A stretch of DNA of 64,000 nt from Mytilus californianus (Eukaryota; Mollusca; Bivalvia; Mytilida; Mytilidae): assembly GCF_021869535.1 (NCBI RefSeq), contig NW_026262712.1, positions 99,948,140 to 100,012,139 of the forward strand. Reading direction: 5' to 3'. Position numbers and translations under genes: made by a program. The notes under the pieces were generated by a model. That model saw only the letters and a program-made list of their open reading frames with translations, searched no databases and was not told the DNA's origin. Below, in pieces: positions 33,080 to 44,345 of this stretch (position 1 is the first letter of the stretch; each line of letters begins with the position of its first letter).

Positions 33080-35080
33080 CTTTTAAAGTAACCAATAAAT
33101 GAAACACATACATATTTTATATGTTATTATTATCAATAATAATTCAAACAGCAGTCTATAACACCATTCATTGTCTAAAACATAACTGCTCATTTATCGT
33201 CCTGTGATGAGTTCATAAACAAGTACATTTATCCAATTAAAATCATGATAAAAGTGAAATATAACAAATCAAAACAATCAAATGCACTATTCACTTCCAG
33301 TTCATTGTGGGTTGCACTCACTTGGTTTGGACTTGCATTAGAATAATAGGTATCTGCCCAGTTGATTTAATCGTCTTCAAGTAGACTGTACAAGTTCATA
33401 GATTCTGTTTCCCTAATCTCTTTTCAGGGGGTACCAAACAAATTAATTTGGCTTGTTTAATTTTCATATAATTTTGACAAAATATTTACTTTGACCCTTT
33501 GACCAACATATAAAAATTTCAAAAAACTTGAACCACAAACTTCATTGGAAATATTTCATTAGATAGATAGCAGTTTGACAATCACTAATTTAGATCATTG
33601 AGAAGCTTAATATTTCCTTAACAATACAACCTGATTAAAACATTCAGCTGATTTTTACAAAGTTATCTCCCTGTAGTGTTATGTACCACCTTATGGTGGG
33701 TCTTTTACTAGCTTTACTAGTCGACTGCAACACATCACCACCAGGTTTAAACGTCCTTTGTATTCAACAGCAAAATCAAAAGTGAGAAGCTGGCAGCCTG
33801 CAATTGTAATCTGAGAACCTAATCCCTGATATCAGACAGACCAAATTAGGCATGACCTTATAGGAGGGGTCGGTGGGTGGCAAGTTTTTAGCTGAAACAC
33901 TATTAGAGCCAAGATTAGTCTAATAACTGCTTAATGTGCATTTAGATAAATGGATACTCAAGGCAGCATACACAGGTTTTTAATACACAACTTCTTAATG
34001 GGATACTCCTAAGTGGGAGGAATTAAAACTGCACCCAGGTTAATGTATAAAGAACAAAGGACAAAGGAAGCCAAATGCCACAAGTGGTCACTAATTAACA
34101 AGACATGTATATTTGTATTGGAACCGATGTAATTAAACCTCCTGCTAAGAACATGTGATAAACTTCACATCTAACTGATTGAGATATGATAATAAATCTG
34201 TTTCATCTCAACAGTAAAGAAAACACACATCCTGGGAAAATCCTAAAATAATGACTACTGAGTGTAATGAAAATCAAACTATGTATAAACATTACTTATA
34301 GTTATATAAGTACCTATTTATACAAAATTCTCAGAAAAGGTCCTGAATATGTTTAATTGTCATTTGTTCCATGTTTGCATTGTGTTCTGATTCTTTGTAA
34401 ATATTTTTAGGGTAAATTAATTTATGTTTGATGTGATGTTGTACTAATCTTATTTTAATTGTCTGTTGTTTATACTGTATCTTTTCTTTGGTAAGTGTTA
34501 GTCTGTTATGTAATAGGGAAATGTGTGTTAACACCTGAGTAAACAACCAACCTGATACCTTCTTGCAAATTTCTTTGACCTGAAAATTAAACCATCCTGA
34601 TGTAACTTTCTGCCCTATATTTCAACTTTTGTTAATAAATGTGTCAGTGAACAAAATCCTCAAAGTCACACATAATGAGTTCATAGTAATTTAAATAATT
34701 TAATTACCCCTGATTTCTTTCAGAACTCACCATTTGAACTCATGATATGTAAAATTAAGGATTTAGTGCTCACATCAACATTAATATCAACCTAATTTTT
34801 TCCTGTTATAACCTATCTTGTAAATAAACTCCTGGGAAATATTGTGTAGCAATGCCAGTGGTATCCATGTTTGAATTAAACATAAATCATAATTGAATTA
34901 AAACTTTTATTTTATATATATACATCACTAATTTGGCCCTTGGGGAATCTACTCAGCTAAAAATTTTAATTTTTTGCTCCATGCCTAAACCAAGAGCCTA
35001 GCTATGTGCATACTGAAAAGTAGCAAAGTATAGACCCCTGGCTTGACATCACACCAATCCAATTGGAACAATGGTTCAAA
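33080..35080. other. No gene seen
   Basis: AT-rich DNA without a frame or repeat I can support. The stretch 33660-33745 (ACCACCTTATGGTGGGTC, CTAGCTTTACTAGTCGACTG) has small palindromes. It may include the 3' flank of the DIRS-like element. Confidence 0.35.
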
Positions 35081-35090
35081 ATAAATGCGT

Positions 35091-35275
35091 GAGGCTATCA
35101 GGAAGCCTATGAGGCTATCATGCCTAGAGGCTATCGTGCTATGAGGAAGCCTATAATGAGGCAATGAGGAAGCCTATAAGGAGGCTATGAGGAAGCCTAT
35201 AATGAGGCAATGAGGAAGCCTATAAGGAGGCTATGAGGAAGCCTATAAGGAGGCTATGAGGAAGCCTAGTAGTGT
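35091..35275. repeat. Tandem array of a 23-bp unit downstream of the DIRS-like YR gene
   Basis: GAGGAAGCCTATAAGGAGGC (then TAT) and variants repeat about eight times, with a 46-bp alternation with AATGAGGCAATGAGGAAGCC. AGGCT and AGCCT in each unit are complementary, so units can pair. It lies about 330 bp past the end of the recombinase relic on the element's downstream side. Confidence 0.8.
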
Positions 35276-35609
35276 TGATGTTGAATTGGTGTTGGAATGA
35301 ATTTGTATGAAATTTGACAGTTTATCCCCAGAAATTCTTGGGGGATGAGTGAAATTTTTGAAACAACCAGTGATAAAATTTCATAAATGTCCATAACACA
35401 GATGGTAACAGCTGAGTGTCCCCAAGGATTTGTGAGATAAGGGAGTGGGTACCTTCAATAAAGCCATGAGAGAAAAAAAAAAACTTAAAGTAATCACATT
35501 ATAATAACACATTATGAAAATCAATTGTCAAACAAAAACAATATCATACAGAAACTTTGTGAAAACATGCATATATATATTTATGAAAATTTTGAAGATG
35601 AGCATTCCT

Positions 35610-36256
35610 TTAAATTCTACCTAACCTACTTTGAGCTGTTTTAATAGATACTGGTGTGACCCTGATGTTTCTGATGTAACTATCTGAAGACCAGCGCCCT
35701 AATGTTTTTATCAAGTGATCTTCTATTTTTGCCTTTCCAGCAGTAGTAGCTGCCCAAATTCTAAAACTATGATCATTATAATGACTTGAGTTGAAGCCAC
35801 ATATATCCAGTACTTTTTTAATACAGGTGAGGAAATATTGTCTCTCCAGAGGTTTCTTATCAATGGTTATGAAAAGTGGATCAGTTTGATTGATAGGAGA
35901 TAATTCCTTCCTTATTTGTATATATTCTAACAAAATTGTGTAAGGGCAGATAAGCTGACCTAATTTATGTAGCTGTATATTTATGCCTTTTCTAAAAGGA
36001 TCAGTTTTTGATTGTTTTAATTTCAAAACTACTAAGTCTGTGTGAAATACAACATCTTCAATACATAAATTTATATCTGGATCAAATTGTTAGGCCTTTG
36101 ACAGTGTAAACTCGCCACATCTCAAAAAATCCATAAAATGCGACAATGCATGCAGTTCTTAACATCAAATCAGTAAACTTGGAACAAAAACCTTTTCTCA
36201 AACAATTTACACATTTCTCCAAAATTTCGAAAGTTATTGGTAATCTTGTGTGATTT
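35610..36256 (-). pseudogene. Tyrosine recombinase, catalytic part (DIRS-like)
   Basis: Directly after the B2 insertion the frame reads HTRLPITFEILEKC, then TACIVAFYGF. A run of six T then breaks the frame, and it resumes as LRCGEFT, which contains the first catalytic Arg (GFLRxGE). A TAA follows at about 36092. From 36026 on it is open: KTDPFRKGIN, PLFITIDKKPL, then NDHSFRIWAATTAG (the His-x-x-Arg box), LGRWSSDSYIRNI (GRW box and nucleophile Tyr). All the catalytic residues expected of the family can be located, but the frame is broken twice and the gene is split. In the usual HSFRIGAAT the Gly is Trp here. Confidence 0.8.
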
Positions 36257-38056
36257 TTAGCTCACCTGACCTGAAAGGTCAAGTGAGCTTTTCTCATCAC
36301 TTTGCGTCCGTCGTCCGTAAACTTTTACAAAAATCTTCTCTGAAACTACTGGGCCAAATTTGACCAAACTTGGCCACAACCATCATTGGGGTATCTAGTT
36401 TAAAAAATGTGTCCGGTGACCCGGCCGACCAACCAAGATGGCCGCCATGGCTAAAAATAGAACATAGGGGTAAAATGTAGATTTTGGCTTATATCTCTGA
36501 AACCAAAGCATTTAGAGCAAATCTGACATGGGGTAAAATTGTTTATTAGGTCAAGATCTATCTGCCCTGAAATTTTCAGATGAATCGGACAACCTGTTGT
36601 TGGGTTGCTGCCCCTGAATTGGTAATTTTAAGGAAATTTTGCCGTTTTTGGTTATCATCTTGAATATTATTATAGATAGAGATAAACTGTAAACAGCAAT
36701 AATGTTCAGCAAAGTAAGATCTACAAATAAGTCAACTTGACCAAAATGGTCAGTTGACCCCTTAAGGAGTTATTGCCCTTTATAGTCAATTTTTAACCAT
36801 TTTTCGTAAATTTTTGTAATCTTTTACAAAAATCTTCTCCTCTGATACTACTAAGACAAATTTAACCAAACTTGTCCACAATCATCATTAGGGTATCTTG
36901 TTTAAAAAATGTGTCCGATGACCCCGCCCGTGAACCAAGATGGCCGACGTGGCTAAAAAATAGTACATAGGGTAAAATGCAGTTTTTGGCTCATATCTCT
37001 GAAACCAAAGCATTTAGAGCAAATCTGATGAGTATAAAATTGTTCATTAGGTCAAGATCTATCTGCCCTGAAATTTTCTTACCAATCAGGCAACATGTTG
37101 TTGGGTTGCTGCCCCTGAATTGGTAATTTTAAGGAAATTTTGCCGTTTTTGGTTATTATCTTGAATATTATTATAGATAGAGATAAACTGTAAACAGCAA
37201 TAATGTTCAGCAAAGTAAGATCTACAAATAAGTCAACTTGACCAAATTGGCAGTTGACCCCTTAAGGAGTTATTGCCCTTTATAGTCAATTTTTAACCAT
37301 TTTTCGTAAATTTTTGTAATTTTTTACAAAAATCTTCTCCTCTGAAACTACTAGGACAAATTTAACCAAACTTGTCCACAATCATCATTAGGGAATCTAG
37401 TTTAAAAAATGTGTCCGATGACCCCGCGCGCGAACCAAGATGGCCGACATGGCTAAAAAATAGTACATAGGGTAAAATGCAGTTTTTGGCTCATATCTCT
37501 GAAACCAAAGCATTTAGAGCAAATCTGACATGGGGGTAAAATTGTTCATTAGGTCAAGATCTATCTGCCCTGAAATTTTCAGACCAATCAGGCAACACAT
37601 TGTTGGGTTGCTGCCCTTGAATTGGTAATTTTAAGAAAATTTTGCAGCTTTTGGTTATTTTCTTGAATATTATTATAGATAGAGATAAACTGTAAACAGC
37701 AATAATGTACAGCAAAGTTAGATCTACAAATAAGGCAACATGACCAAAATTGTCAATTGACCCCTTAAGGAGTTATTGCCCTTTATAGTCAATTTTTTAC
37801 AATTTTCATAAATTTTGTAAATTTTTGTAAATTTTTACAAAGTATTTTCCACTGTATCTACCGGGCCAAGTTCATTATAGATAGAGATAATAGTAAGGAG
37901 CAAGAATGTTCAGTAAAGTAAGATCTACAAACACATCACCATCACCAAAACACATCACCATCACCAAAACACAATTTTGTCATGAATCCATCTGTGTCCT
38001 TTGTTTAATATGCACATAGACCAAGGTGAGCGACACAGGCTCTTTAGAGCCTCTAG
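36257..38056 (+). mobile_element. Family B copy B2, full length, inserted in the recombinase gene
   Basis: Starts TTAGCTCACCTGACC, which pairs with GGTCAAGTGAGCT a few bases on, then TTTGCGTCCGTCGTCCGTAA. Three ~495-bp units follow (starting near 36341, 36838 and 37336 with CTGAAACTACTGGGCC or variants), and a shorter last unit. The right end is AGGTGAGCGACACAGGCTCT, then TTAGAGCCTCTAG, where GGCTCT and AGAGCC form a hairpin. Taking TTAGCTC as start and CTAG as end gives exactly 1800 bp, flanked by T on both sides. Removing it rejoins the two recombinase parts in one frame. Confidence 0.88.
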
Positions 38057-38424
38057 TTTGTTTTTTGCAGTCTTTTTACAGAATTTAAAACATAATCAAG
38101 CCTAATTAAAGGTGTATTATTAGCAGATTGCAAGGGATCATTATGATTACCCTGTACATACTTATACCTAATTCCACATAAATATAGTTTAATGGTAGAG
38201 TATTGTAAACTCAGAATTTTAAAGCAGTGGGCTATGAAATAAATTAAAATATCCTCAGAAATAGGAGGTAAACTAGTAAATTGAAAACCATTCAATAACA
38301 TAAAAGTCTTAAACTTTCTAAACCCAGTATCATAAACAGTTCTTTTAGTATTAGCAAAAGCACTGTTCCAAAGTTCATTTACTGCTTTGTTTAAGACCAC
38401 ATTACATCTGAGCTGCTTGGGCAC
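38057..38424 (-). pseudogene. Tyrosine recombinase, N-terminal part (DIRS-like)
   Basis: Reads LNKAVNELWNSAFANTKRTV, YDTGFRKFKTFM, then ISEDILIYFIAHCFKIL, STIKLYLCGIRYKY and DYVLNSVKRLQKT, ending by running into the B2 element (stop TAG is element sequence at 38053-38055). This is the core-binding (SAM-like) helical domain of tyrosine recombinases: an N-terminal AxxTxxxYxxGxxxF segment, then helices for DNA contact ending at the VKR hinge. The start overlaps the RNase H frame, suggesting expression by frameshift, reinitiation or splicing (inference). Confidence 0.75.
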
Positions 38425-39990
38425 TTCATTGGATGTTGTGCTGCACTGGGAGCTAGTTTGTGGAATCTGTCTATCTGAAAACGAGATAGAGCATCACTTA
38501 TGTCATTCTGATATCCTGGAACATGTTTCGCACTAAAATGAAAATTGTATTTACAAGCACACCATGTAAGTTTCCTCATTAATTTCATTATTTGTAAACA
38601 CTTTGAACGGCCCTGTTTTACTATAGCTACTGTAGCTTCATTGTCACAACAGAAAAGAATGCGTTTTGTTGTCCACTGTGAGCCCCACAGTATTGCGGAT
38701 ACTACAATAGGGTATAATTCAAGAAAAGCCATAGAAAATGTTTTGTCAGGATAAGCAAAGTTTGATGGCCATGATGAATAAAACCATTCTCCTTTGAAAT
38801 ATCCACCAAATCCTTTCGTTGATCAGGCATCAGTGAAAAGTTCCATATCATAACTTGAGTTCAATTGTCTACTGTAAAACATGTTCACACCATTCCAGCT
38901 GCTCAGAAAAAGTAACCAAAATTCTAGGTCAACACGGCATTCCTTATCTTATTTAACATAATGATGCAAATCATTGACAGTAGTGGACAGCCCTATGAGG
39001 TATGAAACAAAGGATCTACCAGGTAAAATGACACGTGAAGCAAAGTTTAAGTGGCCCAAAAGCTGCAACAATTCCCTTTTTGTACATGGTTTTTTCCTGT
39101 ATAATTTTTCGATGAATTCACAAATGCGATTGACTTTATTAAGGGGCAGTCGAGCTTCCATTTTTTCAGAGTCTAGAATAATACCCAAATATTCTAAACA
39201 TTTTACAGGACCTATTGTCTTATGTTTAGCTATAGGAATGTTCAGTTTTTTGAAAATCATCATCATTATAGCCATAGTCCTCTCACCATCAGCATCTGGT
39301 GGATCTATGGTTAGAAAATCATCCAATAAATGCAAAATGCTATTAACTTTATAATTGTTTTCTGCAATATGACACAAAGCTTAAGATAAATGGTCAAAAA
39401 CTTTAGGGCTTGAACGACATCCAAAAGTTAAACGGACATAAAAATAATACAATTTTTCCCATTTTATGCAGAAAAGAGGCCACTGACTTGGTATAATAGG
39501 ACAATTTTTAAACGCGTCGGATATGTCGAACTTGCAAAGCCAGGAATTTCTTCCAAATTTCAAAATAACATCAATGGCGTCATCTATTCTTACATACAAA
39601 TGTAAGACATTGAGCAATCCTGTTTGTCAATAAGATCATTAATGCTTAAATGGTTGTCATCATTATGTGGTGAAGATAAGTCCAATATTAAGCGCTTTTA
39701 ACAGAATATTTCCCTTCTGCAATACCAATTGGGCTTACCCTATATTTTTGAAAAGGGGGATCCTTAAAAGGCCCATACAAGAAACCTTTAAAAACTTCTT
39801 TCTCTATCAACTCAGAAACCACATCTGGTTGTGTCCTAGCAGATACACTATTCCTACATTCTTTTGTAGGTAAATCTGTTGTAGCTACCATAGTATCAAA
39901 ACCTTTCTCTAAGCCATTGCATAAATTATTATTTAACAAATTTTTTGTCAGGATGAGATACTAATTCTTTTGCAAGTTAAATAACATTAA
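38391..39990 (-). pseudogene. Reverse transcriptase-RNase H (DIRS-like)
   Basis: Order on the minus strand: FDTMVATTDLPTKEC and RVSPIGIAEGKYSVK (39939-39688). A frameshift is followed by KRLILDLSSPHNDDNHLSIN. Then come CKFDISDAFKNCPIIPSQWP (first catalytic Asp), TFGCRSSPKVFD, a stop, LLDDFLTID (the YxDD-box equivalent, here LLDD), YLGIILDSEKMEA and LLQLLGHLNFA. After another stop, ELFTDA followed by TGA marks the RNase H Asp. ELYPIVVSAILWG, FCCDNEATV, PGYQNDISDALSRFQ end the RNase H. There are at least two frameshifts and three stops. All main RT and RNase H motifs are recognisable, so the decay is moderate. Confidence 0.8.
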
Positions 39991-40024
39991 TTGGAGTAGT
40001 TGCCAGATGTGGAAAATCATGTAG

Positions 40025-40999
40025 TCATTGACCTTGCTTATTTGTTGTTATTTTCTCAAACTTTAGTGAAGAGTTAACTGTATGTGGCTTAGATTGTACT
40101 TCAGTCCTACCTTGAGAGGGAAAAACTTTTTGACAAGCTAATAGGGTATGACCAGCGACTTTACATCTACTACAGATATGTGAAAAATGACAAAAACTCC
40201 TGGTACAACCCCTACTGGTATTAAAATTATTGCACACCTCCCTCCCAGAATGATAAACCTTCTTTCTACCTAACTTATCAGTATTGTCTACCTGCCTTGA
40301 TACTTTATCTGGGTAGTCTTGATACCCCATGGAGGTTTGCATAGGACAAAAAGCTGTAGTGTGATCAACCAAATTACAAATTTTGCAAACATTTACATTC
40401 CCACTAGCAACTATTAATGAAAGAAGATCCCTATCTCTTTTGCTCCAGTCAACCTTAATCCTTCTCTCCCTTAAAAGAGCTGCTGATTTTGCAGAAAACA
40501 ATTTGTGGTAATCATAAAATCTATCACCATAAAAATTACTAATATCTATAATCTCATCTTCATAAGCATCCAGCTCTGCTCTACGATCAGGATAAGCTGA
40601 TGACATGACCCTTTTAAACTTGCCAAATGCCTTAATGAATTCTTGAATTGTGAGTTTCCTATTTAGACGGGAATCTGGCTTCCCAGAGATATTTAATTCT
40701 AACCCATTAGCTGCAACAGAGTGAACTTGGGGACTTTCATAATTTGGGATAAGAAGAGATGCCAAATTAAAATCCTTACCGTCAATGATTTGCTTCTGAA
40801 TAGATGGAGATATTACGTCCACATTAGAGTATTCATCAGAACGCACTCCACATGAAAAATTTTCAATTTGTGTTCCTGAGATGAAAGATGCATTCTCTGT
40901 ATTTCCTTGTAAACTGTTGTTATTTCCCCTGTTAGAAGTGTAGGTTTCACTCCTATTTCCAATCCCTGCATGGTTATACCACTGAATCGTAACTAAATT
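40025..40999 (-). CDS. DIRS-like gag (ORF1), open but 5'-truncated
   Basis: An uninterrupted frame of about 325 codons from 40999 to the stop at 40025. It has no ATG near its start and opens with LNVTIQWYNHAGIGNR, a block found inside the longer gag relics at 13.1 and 29.3 kb, so the N-terminus is missing. Next come CGVRSDEYSNVDVISPS, IQEFIKAFGKFKR, LDAYEDEIIDISNFYGD and LLRERRIKVDWSKRD. A Cys/His knuckle VCKICNLVDHTTAFCP follows, then a CCCH-like finger, CNNF-x4-RGC-x3-FCHFSHICSRC. The C-terminus is basic. Gag packages RNA and forms particles. Pol begins right after its stop. It is the best-preserved coding frame of the window. Confidence 0.8.
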   Translation of the reverse strand, partial: NLVTIQWYNHAGIGNRSETYTSNRGNNNSLQGNTENASFISGTQIENFSCGVRSDEYSNVDVISPSIQKQIIDGKDFNLASLLIPNYESPQVHSVAANGLELNISGKPDSRLNRKLTIQEFIKAFGKFKRVMSSAYPDRRAELDAYEDEIIDISNFYGDRFYDYHKLFSAKSAALLRERRIKVDWSKRDRDLLSLIVASGNVNVCKICNLVDHTTAFCPMQTSMGYQDYPDKVSRQVDNTDKLGRKKVYHSGREVCNNFNTSRGCTRSFCHFSHICSRCKVAGHTLLACQKVFPSQGRTEVQSKPHTVNSSLKFEKITTNKQGQ

Positions 41000-41099
41000 T
41001 TAGTGGGTGCTGGTTACTTTTGTTCTATTTAGCCTGCAATTTCAACTTGTCATCTGAAAAAGAACATTGATTTAATTTGAATGGCACAGGATTCTCAAT

Positions 41100-41700
41100 A
41101 GGCAAAAACAAAATGCTTGTGCTTCAAAAAAAAAGTATCTTTTTTGAAAATTAGTAATGCCACTTGACCCAGAATTTTCAGTCCTGAAACAGTAACTTGT
41201 CGAAAATGACTATTTGGTCAAATTATGCACGAAAATGAATATTTTTTTATAATATTTCTAGTCCAAGTAGGATTGAAGTGATCTCGGGCTGGTATGTATT
41301 TCACTGACTGTTTCTTTTTCAAGCTCTGATTAGATCTTGGGACCCTTTCGAACTGGAGGTCAGGTTTAAATTTGTTGTTGTTGGCTTGAAAATGTGGTTC
41401 CAGCTTAATTTTACCAGAATGGGGCTAGACCAAATTATCTGTCATTCAAAGGCTTTTTTTATCCCAATAAAAAAGCTTTTCAACAAAAGATAATTCGGTC
41501 TAGGTTTTAGCATAAATCATTTGCAGTCCAAATATTAGTTAAAAATAAAATTGGACATTTAATAAAATTTTGGTGATAAAATAAGATAGGGTTGGGGCAA
41601 AAAATTAGGGCGAGTCACTGTAACCGTCACACACAATATTTTATTTTTTTTGCCTTTAAAGATCAATATTTAAATGTGAAAAATTTATAAATGCTTTCAA
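41100..41700. other. No gene seen
   Basis: AT-rich DNA upstream of the truncated gag. The pair CTAGACCAAATTATCTGTC (41425) and AAAAGATAATTCGGTCTAG (41485) is an inverted repeat around CAAAGGCTTTTTTTATCCC and its near complement, so a ~75-bp hairpin can form. Confidence 0.4.
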
Positions 41701-41701
41701 A

Positions 41702-42141
41702 ATTCCCAGAATCTGATTTCTAGCAGGGTTGTACTTTAAACTAATAGGTGGCCATGATGCTTTCAGGTCGACCCGGCCCCAAGTTAACCCGTCCTAAGAC
41801 TTACGTTAACCCACAAGAAGTCCTAATTATTTGGACAACTGAAGAGGGGATAACATTTTGTTGACAATCCTTAAAACCAGGGAAAAATAAACCCCTGAAA
41901 CAAGGGACTTTCACCTTTAGATTCCCAGAATCTTATTTCTAGCAGGGTTGTACTTTAAACTAATTGGTGGCCATGATGCTTTCAGGTCAACCCAGCCCCA
42001 AGTAAACCCGTCCTAAGACTAAGTTAACCCACAAGAAGTCCTAATTATTTGGACAACTGAAAAGGGGATAACATTTTGTTGACAATCCTTAAAACCAGGG
42101 AAAAATTAACCCCTGAAACAAGGGACTTTCACCTTTAGATT
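41702..42141. repeat. 219-bp tandem duplication (two units)
   Basis: ATTCCCAGAATCTGATTTCT starts at 41702 and again, as ATTCCCAGAATCTTATTTCT, at 41921. The units share TAGCAGGGTTGTACTTTAAA, GGTGGCCATGATGCTTTCAG, CGTCCTAAGACT and GGGGATAACATTTTGTTGAC, with about 5% differences. No coding sequence is apparent. Confidence 0.85.
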
Positions 42142-42476
42142 GAATTTTAAGGATTGTCAGTTTATGAGATGTTATCCTCTGTTCATCGACTTATCATTAA
42201 GTCCTAACCCTGTTTACAAAATAAATCAATGAATAATAACAAAGTTCCAGGATTTTTTTCTAATTTTTGCCCCTCCTACTTACGCACAGACAAAATTAAG
42301 TTTTCACATTTAAGGGGATCGGTGGGGTCTGAAATTCCGGGTCCTGAATTTAAAGAAAGTTCAATCCCAGCTTAAAAACACCCAACCCCGAACTCCCGAT
42401 AAAGGTCTGATCCCCCCTCACAGTTGCGAAAAGGTGTGTTGCACAGTAATTGGATGTCGCATTTGCATGAACTTAC

Positions 42477-42654
42477 CACTGATCTCCGAAATCCTAGCTT
42501 TGTATGGTTTCTTCTGGAATAATGCGATCATGCGATCGTCTTCACAATAATTTCCAATAGCCTTTCTAGGAAATGTGATATCGTTCAACTTTATAATACT
42601 GGTTAATCTATCCTCCCAGTGCATGATTGCGAACAGCATTTCTTCGAGTTCCAT
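42477..42654 (-). CDS. Candidate first coding exon (BEN-protein-like N-terminus)
   Basis: ATG at 42654 in a strong context (GCCAAGATGG) opens a 59-codon exon ending at AGTG|GTAAGT, a consensus donor (42476-42475). The peptide starts MELEEMLFAIMHWEDRLTSI, then LNDITFPRKAIGNY and RMIALFQKKPYKARISEISG. The layout (a short beta-rich W-E-D start, then a KKPYKARI strand) resembles the N-terminal module seen in BEND5-like and other invertebrate BEN proteins. That reading is tentative. No following exon was found at lower coordinates, and the region downstream holds the 219-bp duplication, so the gene may be truncated. Confidence 0.5.
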
Positions 42655-42819
42655 CTTGGCGAGTATCAGATCACGTTTTTGAAGGAATGCGGGGCACAGC
42701 TTAATCAACCAATAAAAATCTCTGATGCTGCCGCTGACAACAAAAGACCAATGGAAGCACCTGATGCTGGGGCTCAAGGATTAGACCAAACGTTAATGTG
42801 GTAATTATTTGACTTTTTT

Positions 42820-43750
42820 TTAAACTTTGTTTGATTTCAACAAAAATTGAATATATGGGGTTCTTTCATATGCTGAATCTAACCGTGTATTAAGTTTTTT
42901 GATTTTGGGTCCCGTTTTGAAATTGGTCCACATTGAGATCCAAAGGGTCCAAAATTAAACTTTGTTTGATTTCATCAAAAATTGAATTAACAGGGTTCTT
43001 TGATATGCCGAATCTAACCGTGTATTTAGATTTTTAATTTTTGGTCCCCGTTTTCAAATTGGTCTACATTAAGGTCCAAAGGGTCCAATATTAAACTTAG
43101 TTTGATTTTAACAAAAATTGAATTCTTGGGGTTCTTTGATATGCTGAATCTAAACATGTATTTAGATTTTTGATTATGGGCCCAGTTTTCAATATGGTCC
43201 AAATCGGGGTCCAAAATAATCTTTTGTTTGATTTCAACAAAAAATGAAATATGGGGTTCTTTGATATGCTGAATCTAACCATGTATTTTGATTTTTGGGC
43301 CCCGTTATCAAATTGGTCCACAATAAGGTCAAAAGGGTCCAAAATACAACTTTGTTTGATTTCATCAAAAATTGAATTCTTGGGGTTCTTTGATATGCTG
43401 AATCTAACCATGTATTTAGATTTTGGATATTGGACCATAATAGGTAAATGTCCAATATAAAATTTTTAAGTTCTTAGACCACATTCATTCTGTGTCAGAA
43501 ACCTATGCTGTGTCAAATATTTAATCACAATCCAAATTCAGCGATCCTTTTCACAAAAGAATATTACGATTAAAATGTGTCGTAAGTTTAACTGAAATGT
43601 GTATGACTTACGAGTAATTTTACTCTAAAGATTTTTTGTGGAAAGAGCCGCAGAGATGTATCAAGCTTGAATGTGTCCATACTTGCCCCAACTGTTCAGG
43701 GTTTTGACCTCTGCGGTCGTATCAAGCTGTGCACTGCGGAGCATTTTATT
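42820..43750 (+). repeat. Fragment of family A with the ~105-bp array
   Basis: Six to seven units like those at 26.1-27.6 kb (GGGGTTCTTTGATATGCTGA, ATCTAACCATGTATTTAGAT). Then come the family A right tail (ATGCTGTGTCAAATATTTAA, TTCAGGGTTTTGACCTCTGC, GGTCGTATCAAGCTG) and the end GCGGAGCATTTTA at about 43747. Between them, about 43540-43650, is extra DNA absent from other copies. The left half of family A is missing. Frames on both strands are repeat shadows. Confidence 0.75.
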
Positions 43751-43759
43751 TGGATGAGC

Positions 43760-44330
43760 AAAGGATTAGTGTTCGCCCCACACCCCTGGATGGAACAAAT
43801 ATGATCAAAGCAACAACTTTTTAATGCGCTACCTTTTCTACTATTAAACTTTCTGCAAATTTCAATTACTCCTGAAAAGTGAGAGGTATACTTAAATTAT
43901 CCTGCTGTGTTTTTACAAACTTAGATGGACCAGATGCCTGAGGTTTTATTAAAATTCAAGAAAAATGAAAATTCCTTTAATAAAACAATTAGTAAAAACT
44001 CTGTGATTACAAAAAAGTTATAGACATAAATTACCTTACAATACTGGGGAAATCACTGCAGCTATATGCATGAAATGTTTACCTGGGAAGATCCTGGCAG
44101 GTGTAAAGCTATATAGACTAAAGATAATAAAAGACATGGGGCAATCCCACGAGGCCAACAAGGTTCATGGGTGATCCCATCAGAGTAAAAATAATACATT
44201 AAAAAAATATTTAACATAAATAGAAAGGCTTGTAAACACTGTTGTACACACAAGATTGCTTTTCTGTTTACTATCAAATTGTAAAACTTTATAATCAAAC
44301 ATCACCAATGTCATTGATGATGAAAGGGAT
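43760..44330. other. No gene seen
   Basis: AT-rich sequence between a family A fragment and a candidate exon. No recognised frame. Confidence 0.35.
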
Positions 44331-44345
44331 ACATAACTGGATACC

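Larger units (their letters stand above)
35091..41002 (-). mobile_element. Degenerate DIRS/Ngaro-like retrotransposon
   Basis: On the minus strand the order is gag (40999-40025), RT and RNase H (about 39990-38391), then tyrosine recombinase (38424-35610). The RNase H and recombinase frames overlap by 34 bp. The use of a tyrosine recombinase instead of a DDE integrase, and the domain order, define the DIRS order. No methyltransferase region lies between RNase H and recombinase, which favours an Ngaro-like arrangement over DIRS1 or PAT (inference). Only gag is open. pol and YR carry several stops and frameshifts, and YR is split by family B copy B2. Terminal repeats were not identified, so the outer limits are approximate. 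Confidence 0.8.

Noticed and set aside
36257-38056. Family B as an intron of the recombinase
   Set aside because: It has transposon ends and full copies elsewhere, and its borders (CTAG, AGCT on the coding strand) are not GT-AG.
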